Source of the DNA: Bifidobacterium breve
Lineage (GTDB): Bacteria > Actinomycetota > Actinomycetes > Nanopelagicales > Nanopelagicaceae
Direction: 5' to 3'
Length of the DNA: 6,728 nt
Assembly (NCBI GenBank): GCA_945866155.1
Contig: CAMBGL010000067.1
Span: 1-6,728, forward strand
The notes beneath the pieces were generated by a model. It made no database searches, had not been told where the DNA came from, and worked only from the letters and a program-made list of their open reading frames with translations. A program made the translations under genes and the position numbers. Positions 1 through 6,728 of this stretch are shown here, in pieces (position 1 is the first letter of the stretch; every line of letters starts with the position of its first letter).

Positions 1-575
1 AATGAGCGCAGCAGCCCCGCAATTGCTCCTACTGGAATATTGAGAGCTTCTGCTTCTCCTTCACCTGCTTGTGCTTGCATCGCATTATCTAGGAGTTCAC
101 TTATTGCTCCCGCAAAGCCGCCAGCGAGTGGTTCAACCATGCTCTGCCAACCAGGAAGAGTTGCATTGACCCAGTCGATTCGACTTAGGGCGTTATTAGT
201 TGGAAGGACAGTTGCAGGTGAGAAAAAGGTTGCATCATCTAACCAAAGTTCTGCAATTGAGAGCGCCTCCTGGATTTGCGCTACATCATTTGCGCCAATG
301 GGAGAAGAGCCGTGTGCTTGAACAAATTTTTTAGCTGTATCAGCAACAATATTTTTAGGAAGCGCCTCTGTAGTTGCACCATCACCGGATGCACTTTGTG
401 TGAATTGGCTGATAAAACCAAGTGGATTGAAATCAGCACTAACACCAAGATTTTGAAATTGTTCTGCAATCTTTTCTTGCATATCTTTTATCATCGCTGC
501 AAAGTCGGCAGAATCTTCTGGCTCGTTAGCTTTATTTTCATCTGAATCATCAGGTGTAAAACCCATCGCGCTCAT
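1..575 (-). CDS. DUF2342 zinc-dependent metalloprotease-family protein, N-terminal part (runs off left edge)
   Basis: This reading frame is open from an ATG at 575 to the left edge, giving 191 residues without a stop. The first ~30 residues are acidic and probably disordered. Residues 98-165 carry the recognisable family block: an AELWLD motif at 108-113 and WVNATLPGW at 135-143, followed by VEPL and a helical stretch. These match what I know of the actinobacterial DUF2342 / 'putative hydrolase' family (Rv3195-like), usually annotated as zinc-dependent metalloproteases. The zinc-binding HExxH region lies further downstream in this family and is outside the window, so catalytic competence cannot be judged. 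The start at 575 is supported by a GAGAGGA element 8 bases upstream; an in-frame ATG at 566 is a weaker alternative. The gene is divergent from the YlbL/UPF0182 operon, as in other actinobacteria. Its substrate is unknown. Family assignment is fairly secure and enzymatic function is inferred. Confidence 0.85.
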   Translation of the reverse strand, partial: MSAMGFTPDDSDENKANEPEDSADFAAMIKDMQEKIAEQFQNLGVSADFNPLGFISQFTQSASGDGATTEALPKNIVADTAKKFVQAHGSSPIGANDVAQIQEALSIAELWLDDATFFSPATVLPTNNALSRIDWVNATLPGWQSMVEPLAGGFAGAISELLDNAMQAQAGEGEAEALNIPVGAIAGLLRS

Positions 576-668
576 AGTCACTATCCTCTCATCTTCGCAA
601 AATGCGGCACTATTTATTCCAACAATCTCAATGCGAGTTTTCTTCCCGTCGCCACTAAGATAGGCGCT
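576..668. other. Divergent intergenic region, presumed to hold two back-to-back promoters
   Basis: These 93 bases separate the start codons of two divergently transcribed genes, so promoters for both must lie here or just inside the flanking genes. I found no pair of -35/-10 hexamers good enough to call on either strand. The only visible structure is a short imperfect hairpin with CGCA/TGCG arms around AAA near 597-607, too weak to name as an operator. The AT-rich stretch at 611-618 could be part of a -10 region in either direction. Confidence 0.4.
584..590 (-). promoter_or_regulatory. Shine-Dalgarno site of the DUF2342 gene
   Basis: Read on the minus strand, GAGAGGA lies 8 bases before the ATG at 575. 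It is purine-rich and complementary to the 16S rRNA 3' end. It favours the first of two possible in-frame ATGs (575 rather than 566). It is the clearest ribosome binding site in the window. Confidence 0.65.
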
Positions 669-911
669 ATGTCCAGTGCATTCATCGCCCTCATTTGGTG
701 GCTAGTCCCCCTATCTGCCCTCATAGGAGCACTTGGTTACGTTTTGTGGGTCACGAAATTTCAGGGGCGCTTTGAGCAAGAAACAACTCGATCCGTGGGT
801 CAGTTTCAAAAATTTCAAGAATCATTAGCGCAGCAACAAAAACTCGGTTCTCTTCCAAATGAAACATCTGGGCAGACTAAACGCACTGATGAAAACAATC
901 CTCAAAAATAG
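669..911 (+). CDS. Small single-pass membrane protein of unknown function
   Basis: I do not recognise this 80-residue protein. Residues 4-28 form one hydrophobic segment containing two adjacent tryptophans and a proline, consistent with an N-terminal transmembrane anchor. Residues 29-60 are polar and rich in Gln, Glu and Phe, with helical or coiled-coil character. The last 20 residues are Asn/Thr/Lys-rich and probably disordered. It is likely real: it has a plausible weak ribosome site (AAGATAGG, about 6 bases before the ATG), starts the operon, ends 6 bases before the YlbL-type protease and has no competing frame. With no upstream ATG or GTG in frame, the start is well fixed. Its position suggests a function in the membrane with the next two gene products, perhaps as an accessory subunit or substrate of the protease. 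That is inference from context only. Confidence 0.75.
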   Translation: MSSAFIALIWWLVPLSALIGALGYVLWVTKFQGRFEQETTRSVGQFQKFQESLAQQQKLGSLPNETSGQTKRTDENNPQK

Positions 912-917
912 TCTCTG

Positions 918-1727
918 ATGCGATTCTCCCCACTTCCACTCGCAGTAAAAATAACGCTCTCGCTCTTTCTCATTGGCTCTGTTCTTATCCCTTTGCCTTA
1001 TGTCGTACTTATGCCAGGAAATGCTGTTAATATTTTTGATTCCACAATCAAAATTACAGGCCAGCCAATATTTCCTACCAATGCTCGCCTAGATCTGCTT
1101 TCAATCCTTGTCTCAGATCCTGATTCGCGTGTGTACGGTCCAGAAGTTCTCTACACATGGATAAAGGGTGATCGAGTTATTTACCCGCGTTCTGCAATCT
1201 ATCGAGTTGGAACAACTGCTAAAGCCGAGAGAATTGCCTCCAATAAAGAGATGAAAAGTTCACAAAATTCATCAATCGTTGCAGCAATCGATTATCTAAA
1301 TTCAAGTAAGAACGCTCGCAATTTGGCTCCGATTCGTGTTGAAGATATTTCCTTTGATGTGCGAAAAACTGGTGGCCCCAGTGGTGGATTTGTTTTTGCA
1401 CTTGGAATTGTTGAACTACTAACGCAAGAAAGTATCTTGGGAGATAACCACCTTGCTGGAACTGGCACAATCTCGCCAACTGGAACTATCGGTCCGATAG
1501 GTGGCATCGCTGAGAAAATGATTGCCGCTCAGCGCGCAGGTGCGACTATCTTCTTGAGCCCAATCGAGAATTGCTATGACCTCACCCGGATTCCAAAGGA
1601 TATGAGAGTAATTGCCGTCACAAATCTGCGCGATGCCATTGCGCAGTTGCGCCTGATTCAAGGCGAATCTAAGCGCGAAAAGCTGCAGATGAAGGAGAGC
1701 AACGGGTGCGCTAACGTTCTCGCATGA
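918..1727 (+). CDS. YlbL/Rv3194c-type membrane-anchored Lon-domain serine protease, apparently lacking PDZ
   Basis: This 269-residue protein has one N-terminal transmembrane segment (about residues 10-33), followed by the PYVV..PG motif typical of the YlbL family, and then the family's N-terminal extracytoplasmic region (about 34-127, including the PRSAIY and MKSSQ blocks). A C-terminal Lon (S16) peptidase domain spans about 146-250. The catalytic dyad is visible: Ser155 in GGPSGG and Lys200 in GPIGGIAEK, 45 residues apart, with the AGTGTI and SPIENC blocks also present. Family members are usually about 340-360 residues and carry a PDZ domain between the SQ..A block and the Lon domain. Here only ~20 residues separate them, so PDZ seems absent. 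No clear Shine-Dalgarno precedes the ATG; with a 6-base gap from the upstream gene, translational coupling is likely. The known relative in Bacillus (YlbL/DdcP) degrades a cell-division inhibitor after DNA damage; the actinobacterial substrate is unknown. Confidence 0.9.
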   Translation: MRFSPLPLAVKITLSLFLIGSVLIPLPYVVLMPGNAVNIFDSTIKITGQPIFPTNARLDLLSILVSDPDSRVYGPEVLYTWIKGDRVIYPRSAIYRVGTTAKAERIASNKEMKSSQNSSIVAAIDYLNSSKNARNLAPIRVEDISFDVRKTGGPSGGFVFALGIVELLTQESILGDNHLAGTGTISPTGTIGPIGGIAEKMIAAQRAGATIFLSPIENCYDLTRIPKDMRVIAVTNLRDAIAQLRLIQGESKREKLQMKESNGCANVLA

Positions 1728-4582
1728 TGAGTAGCGCAAACCAGCAGTTCAATTTCCAACGCAAACGTGGTCCACTTCCAATAACGATCGGAATCCTTGT
1801 AGCACTTGGAGCCTTCGTCTTATCACTCAGTGGTTTCTACGCTGATTGGTTATGGTTCAAGTCCGTAGATTTCACGAGTGTGTGGAGCACAGTACTTTTC
1901 ACAAAAGTTGGACTATTTATTGCTGCAGGACTCGTTACTACTTTTATAATTTCTCTCAATATTTATCTGGCATTTCGCAAACGCCCTTTCTACGTTCCAC
2001 TTGCAGTAGAGGCAGATAATCTTGAACGCTACCGAGCACAGATAGAACCAATTCGTCGTTGGGTATTTTTAGCTATCGTTGCTGCACTCTTCTATTTCTC
2101 TGGCACATCGGGTTCAACTCTGTGGAGTACTTGGTTACTTTTCAAGAATTCAACCTCATTTGGAATAAAAGATCCACAATTTGGAATGGATATCTCCTTC
2201 TTCGCATTCCGTCTACCAATGTGGCAGAGCCTTATTGGATGGGGTATCTCAACACTTATTCTCACTTTGATTGCAACTGCAGCAGTTCATTACCTCTACG
2301 GTGGAATTCGACTTCAAGTACGTGAAGATCGCACCACTGTTGCTGCTCGAGTTCAGCTCTCCGTCATATTAGGACTCATTGTTTTGCTCAAGGCAGTTGC
2401 ATATTGGTTTGATCGCTACGCACTTGCACTCAAAGAGAGCAGACTCATCACAGGTCTGACTTACACCGATGTCAATGCTGTCCTTCCTGCAAAAGCAATT
2501 CTTGCCGCAATTGCCGTCATCTGTTCTCTTCTATTTTTTGCAAATATCATTCGCCGCTCATGGGTTCTACCCGCAGCGGGAACTGCGCTACTCGTTATCT
2601 CTTCAATATTGATTGCTGGACTTTATCCCGGAGCAATTCAGCAATTCCAGGTCAAGCCAAGTGAGTCATCAAAGGAAGCGCCTTTTATTCAGCGAAATAT
2701 CGATGCGACCCGTGCCGCTTATGGATTAGATGGCGTAAAAGTTACAGATTATGAAGCAACGATCTCTACATCCGCTGGTCAGTTAGCAAATGATGCAGCA
2801 ACTATTGCAAATATTCGCTTAATGGATCCCAACGTCCTTTCAGCAACTTTCCGTCAATTGCAACAAATAAAGCCTTATTACACATTTCCTGAATCACTCG
2901 ATGTTGATCGATATAAAGTTGATGGAGTTGAACGAGATGTAGTTGTTGCTGTTCGTGAACTCAACATTGATGGAAATCCAAGTCGTAACTGGATCAACGA
3001 CCACCTTGTATATACACATGGCTTCGGCTTTGTCGCAGCCTTTGGAAATGCACGAGATGCTGATGGAAAACCATCTTTTGCTGTGGGAGATTTGCCTCCA
3101 ACAAAGGGACTCGGTGATTTCCAACCACGTATCTATTTTGGTGAGAATGTTCCTGATTACTCAATTATTGGTGGGGTAAAGACTGATTCACCAGTTGAAT
3201 TTGATTATCCAGATGATGCATCTGCAAATGGTCAGAAGAATTACACTTACACTGGAACTGGCGGAGTCCCAGTTGGTAACTTCTTCAATAAACTTGTTTT
3301 TGCCCTCAGATATCAAGAGCAGAAACTGCTTCTCTCAAATCTTATAAATAAGGATTCGAAGATTCTTTTCAATCGCAGCCCTCGTGATCGAGTTGCAAAG
3401 GTTGCTCCTTGGCTAACCCTTGATGGAGATTCATATCCAGCAATTGTTGATGGGAAAGTTCTTTGGATTATCGATGGCTACACAACAAGTGCTGGGTATC
3501 CATATTCAAAAGAGGTCGTACTTTCGAATGCAACAACAGATGCGCTAACTACTAACTCAACATCAATTACTGCCCTAGGAAATAGAACAGTCAATTACAT
3601 GCGCAACTCTGTCAAAGCCACAGTAGATGCCTACGATGGAACAGTTAGCCTTTATCAGTGGGATGAGAAAGACCCAGTGCTTGCAACATGGAGCAAAGCC
3701 TTCCCTGGCACTGTAAAAGCTAAGAAGGAAATTTCAGCTCAGCTACTCGAACATATCCGCTATCCAGAAGATCTCTTCCGTGTTCAGCGCGAAATCCTTA
3801 GCGCTTACCACGTCAAAACTGCTGGTGCATTTTACGGTGGTCAAGATTTCTGGCGCGTACCTCGCGATCCATCAACATTTGGTGGAAATGCAGGAGCGCA
3901 ACCTCCTTACTACCTCACTTTAGAATTGCCAGGAAGCAAGAAGCCAACGTTTTCTTTGACAACACCGTTCGTGCCTCGTGGTGGACGTGAAAACTTATCT
4001 GCATTCATGGTTGTGAATTCAGATTCAGGTCCTGATTACGGAAAAATCACCGTATTGCAATTACCACGTAGTACAAACGTCGCTGGACCATCACAAGTTG
4101 CATCAAACTTCGAAGCAAAACCAGAAGTTGCGAATTCTTTATCACTCTTACGACAGGGTGGATCTGATGTTGTGCTCGGTAATCTTTTAACACTTCCTGT
4201 AGGTGGCGGATTACTTTATGTACAACCTGTTTATGTCCGCGCGACAGCAAATAGCGCTGCATATCCATTACTACAGAAGGTTCTTGTTTCATTCGGTGAT
4301 CAAATCGGATATGACAACGATCTCAAGGGCGCACTCGACCAAGTATTCGGTGGAAATTCTGGAACATCTACTAATTCAGGTGGTACTGGAACAACTTCAT
4401 CAACTGGTGCTGATACAGGCAATGCAAATAGCGCACTAGCAAGTGCACTAGCAAGTGCAAAACAAGCACTTGCTGATGGACAAGCAGCACTTGCAAAGGG
4501 TGACTTCACTGCATATGGACGCGCACAAGATCGATTGAAGTCTGCAATTGCATCAGCGATTGCTGCACAATCTCGTAAGTAA
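1724..4582 (+). CDS. UPF0182 family large membrane protein (Rv3193c-like)
   Basis: This 952-residue protein is close to the family's usual length (~1000). Seven hydrophobic segments lie in the N-terminal third, at about 19-38, 60-82, 112-127, 167-190, 209-228, 257-274 and 281-302. A large, probably extracytoplasmic domain follows to about residue 875. Family landmarks I recognise are the NIDATRAAYGL block (325-335), YFGE (471-474), KVAPWLT (559-565) and YTTSAGYPYS (586-595). A Gly/Ser/Thr linker (876-902) leads to an Ala-rich helix with the LADGQAALAKGDFTAYG signature common at the C-terminus of this family. The biochemical role is unknown. The ATG overlaps the stop of the protease gene in an ATGA arrangement, implying translational coupling; a second in-frame ATG follows immediately at 1727. 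A GAAGGAGAG sequence at 1691-1699 is too far upstream (24 bases) to act as a normal ribosome site. It probably functions with its operon neighbours at the membrane (inference). Confidence 0.93.
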   Translation: MMSSANQQFNFQRKRGPLPITIGILVALGAFVLSLSGFYADWLWFKSVDFTSVWSTVLFTKVGLFIAAGLVTTFIISLNIYLAFRKRPFYVPLAVEADNLERYRAQIEPIRRWVFLAIVAALFYFSGTSGSTLWSTWLLFKNSTSFGIKDPQFGMDISFFAFRLPMWQSLIGWGISTLILTLIATAAVHYLYGGIRLQVREDRTTVAARVQLSVILGLIVLLKAVAYWFDRYALALKESRLITGLTYTDVNAVLPAKAILAAIAVICSLLFFANIIRRSWVLPAAGTALLVISSILIAGLYPGAIQQFQVKPSESSKEAPFIQRNIDATRAAYGLDGVKVTDYEATISTSAGQLANDAATIANIRLMDPNVLSATFRQLQQIKPYYTFPESLDVDRYKVDGVERDVVVAVRELNIDGNPSRNWINDHLVYTHGFGFVAAFGNARDADGKPSFAVGDLPPTKGLGDFQPRIYFGENVPDYSIIGGVKTDSPVEFDYPDDASANGQKNYTYTGTGGVPVGNFFNKLVFALRYQEQKLLLSNLINKDSKILFNRSPRDRVAKVAPWLTLDGDSYPAIVDGKVLWIIDGYTTSAGYPYSKEVVLSNATTDALTTNSTSITALGNRTVNYMRNSVKATVDAYDGTVSLYQWDEKDPVLATWSKAFPGTVKAKKEISAQLLEHIRYPEDLFRVQREILSAYHVKTAGAFYGGQDFWRVPRDPSTFGGNAGAQPPYYLTLELPGSKKPTFSLTTPFVPRGGRENLSAFMVVNSDSGPDYGKITVLQLPRSTNVAGPSQVASNFEAKPEVANSLSLLRQGGSDVVLGNLLTLPVGGGLLYVQPVYVRATANSAAYPLLQKVLVSFGDQIGYDNDLKGALDQVFGGNSGTSTNSGGTGTTSSTGADTGNANSALASALASAKQALADGQAALAKGDFTAYGRAQDRLKSAIASAIAAQSRK
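4430..4459 (+). repeat. 12-base tandem repeat, about 2.5 copies, inside the UPF0182 gene
   Basis: The unit AGTGCACTAGCA occurs at 4430-4441 (one mismatch), at 4442-4453 and as a half copy at 4454-4459. It encodes a repeated Ala-Leu-Ala-Ser at the start of the C-terminal Ala-rich helix. The period is a multiple of three, so copy-number change would lengthen or shorten the helix by four residues without a frameshift. Confidence 0.75.
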
Positions 4583-4614
4583 TTCGAGATTATCTGCAGT
4601 AATTTCTACGCGAT

Positions 4615-4643
4615 TTGGTCTTTACGTACCTAACGCCTACGAT
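4615..4643 (+). promoter_or_regulatory. Likely promoter of the initiator tRNA gene
   Basis: A TTGGTC hexamer (4615-4620) and a TACGAT hexamer (4638-4643) are spaced by exactly 17 bases. They match the sigma-70/SigA consensus at three and four positions respectively. Transcription would start near 4650, a few bases before the mature tRNA end at 4655. The site lies 33 bases after the UPF0182 stop, so the tRNA can be transcribed independently, though read-through from the upstream operon is also possible. Confidence 0.5.
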
Positions 4644-4654
4644 TGCTCTACCGA

Positions 4655-4731
<77 letters not shown>

Positions 4732-4735
4732 ATTG

Positions 4736-4772
4736 AAATAGGGACCTTTTAGGTCCCTATTTTTATTTATCT
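4736..4772 (+). terminator. Strong intrinsic terminator after tRNA-fMet
   Basis: Arms AAATAGGGACCT (4736-4747) and AGGTCCCTATTT (4751-4762) are perfectly complementary over 12 bases around a 3-base loop, and a T-rich tail follows to 4772. This is a textbook rho-independent terminator for the tRNA and any read-through from UPF0182. On the minus strand the same hairpin begins 11 bases after the copper ATPase stop, with a shorter T run, so it may also end that transcript. Confidence 0.92.
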
Positions 4773-6728
4773 TTATTTGATGCGAAGTGAATTTGTTACA
4801 ACAAAGAGTGAGCTAGCTGCCATTGCGGCGGCTGCATATAGTGGGGTCAAAAGGCCAAGTGCTGCAATTGGTAAACCAATAACATTATAAAGAAATGCCC
4901 AACCAAGATTTGTTCTAATGATTCGAACTGTCTTATTCGATAACTTCAAGGCATCAATAACGCTAGAAAATGTCGTACGCATCAAGGTGATATCCGCACT
5001 CGATATTGCTGTATCTGTTCCGGTGCCCATCGCCATACTCAAATCTGCAGCAGCCAGTGCTGCAGCATCATTGATGCCATCACCAATCATCAGTACGTGA
5101 TGACCTTCACTCTTCAATTTTTCAACAATGGCTAGCTTGTCTTGTGGCATTGCACTTGCCACTACATGGCTGGGATCAATTGATACAAGGGCTGCGACAT
5201 TGGCTGCAACTTCTGAGCTATCACCTGTTACAAGCCATGGTGTGATTCCCATTGCTCTAAGGGCAAGCACAGTCTTTGCTGCATCTGCCTTTATCTCATC
5301 GCCAACTGCAAAGACAGCAAGTGCGACTCCATCCCAAGCCAAAACAGAAATAGTGAGCCCTTCGGATTGTGCCTTCGTTATCGCATTGGTAATTTCAGGA
5401 TGAAATGTTGTAGATGCATGTGCAACTGCTTGCGGTGAGCCAATGAGTACAACAGGAGATTGAATTCCAAGATTGACACGACCTGCCGCACCAGATCCAG
5501 GAGAGACAGAAAAATCTGTCACCGTAGTTGCCTTGATTGATTGAGCCGACACATATGCACTGATTGCATGAGCGATTGGATGATTATTCTGACTTTCAAT
5601 TGAGAGGGCACTCGAAAGGATTGTCGCCTCTTTCATCAACTCCGCGAAGTTCTTACCAAGTACCGCCCCTGCATCTAGAACAATTGTTGCTTGTTGTACT
5701 TTCATAACTCCGGCTGTGAGAGTTCCTGTCTTATCTAATACGACGGTATCTATTGTGCGGGCAACTTCGAGTACTCGAGGCTCGCGAATAACGATTCCGC
5801 GTTGGGCTCCACGCCCTGATGCAACCAAGAGAGCAACAGGTGTTGCTAATCCAAGTGCGCAAGGACAAGCAATTACCAATACAGTAATTGCAACTGATAT
5901 TGATTGTGTGAGCGAATATCCGTTATAGCGCCAGATGAAATATGTTGCGATAGCGCCAACTGTCACAATAGGAACAAAGACTGCACTTATTCGATCTGCA
6001 AGGCGTTGAATTGGTGCTTTAGTGCTCTGTGCATTGACAACCATCGTTGTAATTCTTGCTAGTTCTGTATCGCTACCAATACGAGTTGCTCTCACGACTA
6101 ATCGACCATTGTGGTTGAGGGAAGCGCCAATAACTGCGCTACCGATAGTTACATCGATAAGCGCTGACTCTCCAGTAAGCAATGAATTATCAACTGCGCT
6201 ACTACCTGAAACAACAATGCCATCGGTTGCGATGCGATCACCCGGGCGAACTTCAAATTCATCCCCGATTTGTAGATTTTCAATTGAAGAAATTACTGGC
6301 AATCCCCCACGGATAATTGTTACTTCTTTAGCGCCAAGTGAGAGCAAGGTTGATAAGGCACTACTAGCGCGACGCTTTGAACGAGTTTCAAGATATCTAC
6401 CGAGAACAACAAAGAGAATAACTCCCCCTGCAACTTCCGTGTAAACATCTCCTACACCTGTTGAGTTCGCATAAATAGACCAACCAAATGCACAGAGTGA
6501 TCCAAGTGAGACCAAATTATCCATCGTTGGATGCATGAGGTTTCGAATTGCTGCGCGATGAATTGGCCATGCAACGATGAGGACAACGGGGGCAGTCAAG
6601 GCAATGACAAGCCAAGCAGTTGGTGAGTATGTGGGATGAAGTATTCCAAATAGATCTAAAGTGTCATGAATCCACATATCTATTGAATGATGCCAACTCA
6701 TTGTCATTGATATTGCGATGGCAGGAAT
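4773..6728 (-). CDS. copA: Copper-exporting P1B-type ATPase CopA, C-terminal ~650 residues (5' end beyond right edge)
   Basis: The frame is open to the right edge. The ATG at 6707 is probably internal, because the codons before it (IPAIAIS) read like the end of the first membrane helix. Numbering from that Met: helix MB lies at about 29-49, M1 63-81, M2 92-105, M3 241-260, M4 268-290 with the CPC metal site (281-283), M5 598-615 with Tyr607-Asn608, and M6 618-638 with MAASS (629-633). The CPC, YN and MxxSS set is the Cu(I) signature of the P1B-1 group. Cytosolic motifs are complete: TGE in the actuator domain (178-180), phosphorylated Asp325 in DKTGT, HP in the nucleotide-binding domain (376-377), TGD (494-496) and GDGIND (542-547). 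It would pump Cu(I) out of the cytoplasm using ATP. The N-terminal HMA domain and helix MA are expected outside the window. No copper-responsive regulator or chaperone is visible here. Confidence 0.95.
   Translation of the reverse strand: MPAIAISMTMSWHHSIDMWIHDTLDLFGILHPTYSPTAWLVIALTAPVVLIVAWPIHRAAIRNLMHPTMDNLVSLGSLCAFGWSIYANSTGVGDVYTEVAGGVILFVVLGRYLETRSKRRASSALSTLLSLGAKEVTIIRGGLPVISSIENLQIGDEFEVRPGDRIATDGIVVSGSSAVDNSLLTGESALIDVTIGSAVIGASLNHNGRLVVRATRIGSDTELARITTMVVNAQSTKAPIQRLADRISAVFVPIVTVGAIATYFIWRYNGYSLTQSISVAITVLVIACPCALGLATPVALLVASGRGAQRGIVIREPRVLEVARTIDTVVLDKTGTLTAGVMKVQQATIVLDAGAVLGKNFAELMKEATILSSALSIESQNNHPIAHAISAYVSAQSIKATTVTDFSVSPGSGAAGRVNLGIQSPVVLIGSPQAVAHASTTFHPEITNAITKAQSEGLTISVLAWDGVALAVFAVGDEIKADAAKTVLALRAMGITPWLVTGDSSEVAANVAALVSIDPSHVVASAMPQDKLAIVEKLKSEGHHVLMIGDGINDAAALAAADLSMAMGTGTDTAISSADITLMRTTFSSVIDALKLSNKTVRIIRTNLGWAFLYNVIGLPIAALGLLTPLYAAAAMAASSLFVVTNSLRIK

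Noticed and set aside
40..545. Plus-strand open frames at 40-321 and 276-545
   Set aside because: They lie antisense to the DUF2342 gene, whose frame shows recognisable family motifs; the plus-strand products have no domain character and no ribosome site.
597..607. Small CGCA-AAA-TGCG hairpin in the divergent gap as an operator
   Set aside because: A 4-bp stem is expected by chance and no second copy or conserved spacing supports it.
1219..1739. Minus-strand open frames at 1219-1479, 1292-1507 and 1419-1739
   Set aside because: They are antisense shadows of the Lon domain of the protease gene, with no recognisable content.
4430..4459. Short tandem repeat considered as part of a repeat array or CRISPR
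   Set aside because: It is only ~2.5 direct copies of 12 bases with no spacers, inside a coding sequence and in frame.
6022..6444. 140-codon plus-strand open frame
   Set aside because: It is antisense to the CopA actuator region. The minus-strand frame has all expected P-type ATPase motifs, and the plus product is Ser/Thr/Pro-rich translation noise.

Overview
The window most likely comes from a small-genome, AT-leaning actinobacterium. Three adjacent genes encode a DUF2342 zinc-metalloprotease-family protein, a YlbL-type membrane-anchored Lon-domain protease and a UPF0182 membrane protein. From memory, this matches the Rv3195 / Rv3194c / Rv3193c neighbourhood of Mycobacterium tuberculosis, which is characteristic of Actinobacteria. 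The modest GC content, tight gene spacing and low-GC codon use suggest a streamlined freshwater lineage of the acI / Nanopelagicales kind. That placement is an inference; no marker gene here proves it.

Layout. The 5' part of a DUF2342 metalloprotease-family gene (1-575, minus strand) runs off the left edge. A divergent gap of about 93 bases follows. Then a tight plus-strand operon runs from 669 to 4582: a small single-pass membrane protein of unknown function (80 aa), the YlbL-type protease (269 aa) and the UPF0182 protein (952 aa). Gaps inside the operon are 6 bases and a 4-base ATGA overlap. An initiator tRNA-fMet gene (4655-4731) follows, with its own plausible promoter, and then a strong hairpin terminator (4736-4772). 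The rest is a minus-strand copper-exporting P1B-type ATPase (4773 to the right edge). Its N-terminal metal-binding domain and first membrane helix lie outside the window. Every gap between genes is under 100 bases.

How the genes work together. The left half looks like a conserved cell-envelope module: a membrane-anchored serine-lysine peptidase next to a large polytopic membrane protein and a divergent metalloprotease-family gene. No pathway can be assigned from sequence alone. The right half is unrelated housekeeping (translation initiation) and copper efflux.

The main oddity is that the YlbL-type protease has its N-terminal anchor region and complete Lon catalytic dyad but seems to lack the PDZ domain usually found between them. 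I saw no mobile element, CRISPR array or clearly new defence or biosynthetic system.
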